From an uncultured Akkermansia sp. (GTDB lineage Bacteria; Verrucomicrobiota; Verrucomicrobiia; Verrucomicrobiales; Akkermansiaceae): 5,387 bases of DNA. Location: positions 1-5,387 of the forward strand of contig CANPXA010000132.1 of NCBI GenBank assembly GCA_947585525.1, given 5' to 3'. Under the pieces are notes generated by a model. It had not been told where the DNA came from and made no database searches. It worked only from the letters and a program-made list of their open reading frames with translations. Numbering within the stretch: position 1 is the stretch's first letter; each line of letters opens with the position of its first letter. The position numbers were made by a program, and so were the translations under genes. Shown here piece by piece: positions 5,254-5,387 of this stretch.

Positions 5254-5387
5254 AAATGCATTTGCCTATTTACGATTTACGATTTTTGATAATATGCGCT
5301 TTGCGCATATTTTTTTGAATCATCAACGTGTCCGGGTGAGTTCTCTGGATCCGTCATCATGATGACCGTTTGTTGTCATGATTTTTG
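5239..5387 (+). repeat. Intergenic repeat, copy C (runs to window end)
   Basis: The copy is collinear with copy A (471-611) at about 95% identity by hand alignment. The outer hairpin (5240-5251 with 5255-5266, loop AGA) overlaps the end of miaB. Two ATTTACG units lie at 5268-5281, then ATTTTTG, the GCGC hairpin with T7, GAATCATCAACGTGT, and a CATCATGATG palindrome near the end. Its inner end, and any inverted partner, lie beyond the window. Confidence 0.88.
5291..5316 (+). terminator. Intrinsic terminator of the cysS-miaB operon, supplied by repeat copy C
   Basis: AATATGCGC (5291-5299) and GCGCATATT (5303-5311) form a perfect 9-bp stem with loop TTT, and a run of seven T (5310-5316) follows. 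It lies 37 nt after the miaB stop in the right orientation. It is the best-paired of the three copies: A has a G-T pair, and B has a shorter stem and a broken T-run. Confidence 0.65.

Overview
This window looks like chromosomal DNA of a bacterium, most likely of the Verrucomicrobiota. The placement is inference from memory of family sequences: the CysRS HIGN-FRT motif, a MiaB with GQIVNRY where most families have GQNVNSY, and a bacterial Thi4-type thiazole synthase. It is not proof, and I would not name a genus.

Layout. Positions 1-431 hold the 5' part of a Thi4-family thiazole synthase gene on the minus strand, cut by the window edge. Positions 432-1337 are a gene-free, repeat-rich divergent intergenic region. 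Positions 1338-5253 are a compact plus-strand gene run: cysS (cysteinyl-tRNA synthetase), queF (preQ0 reductase), queC (preQ0 synthase) and miaB (tRNA methylthiotransferase), with gaps of 7, 18 and 33 nt. Positions 5239-5387 hold another repeat copy, which also forms the end of miaB and supplies a terminator-like hairpin.

How the genes work together. The run is a tRNA operon. CysRS charges tRNA-Cys, QueC then QueF make preQ0 and preQ1 for queuosine at position 34, and MiaB makes ms2i6A at position 37. The thiazole synthase on the other side belongs to thiamin synthesis and is transcribed separately.

The intergenic region is the most unusual part. A repeat of about 140-150 bp (copy A, plus orientation; copy B, minus orientation) bounds an 816-bp block (471-1286) as an inverted pair. 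A third copy (C) starts inside the last codons of miaB and runs to the window end. Each copy has an outer hairpin, a variable number of 7-bp units (ATTTACG), and a GCGC hairpin followed by T residues. Inside the block are two copies of a second repeat (906-954 and 1100-1156), a strongly purine-rich tract between them, a 14-bp perfect inverted repeat and other hairpins. I find no convincing protein gene, tRNA, rRNA or CRISPR there.

Just outside each end of the block lies a sigma70-type promoter with TTGACA and a 17-bp spacer. Both -10 boxes sit so close to the start codons of thi4 and cysS that the transcripts should be leaderless or nearly so. None of the preferred starts has a convincing Shine-Dalgarno sequence. 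The plus strand is C-rich and G-poor in genes of both orientations, which points to a replication-strand effect.
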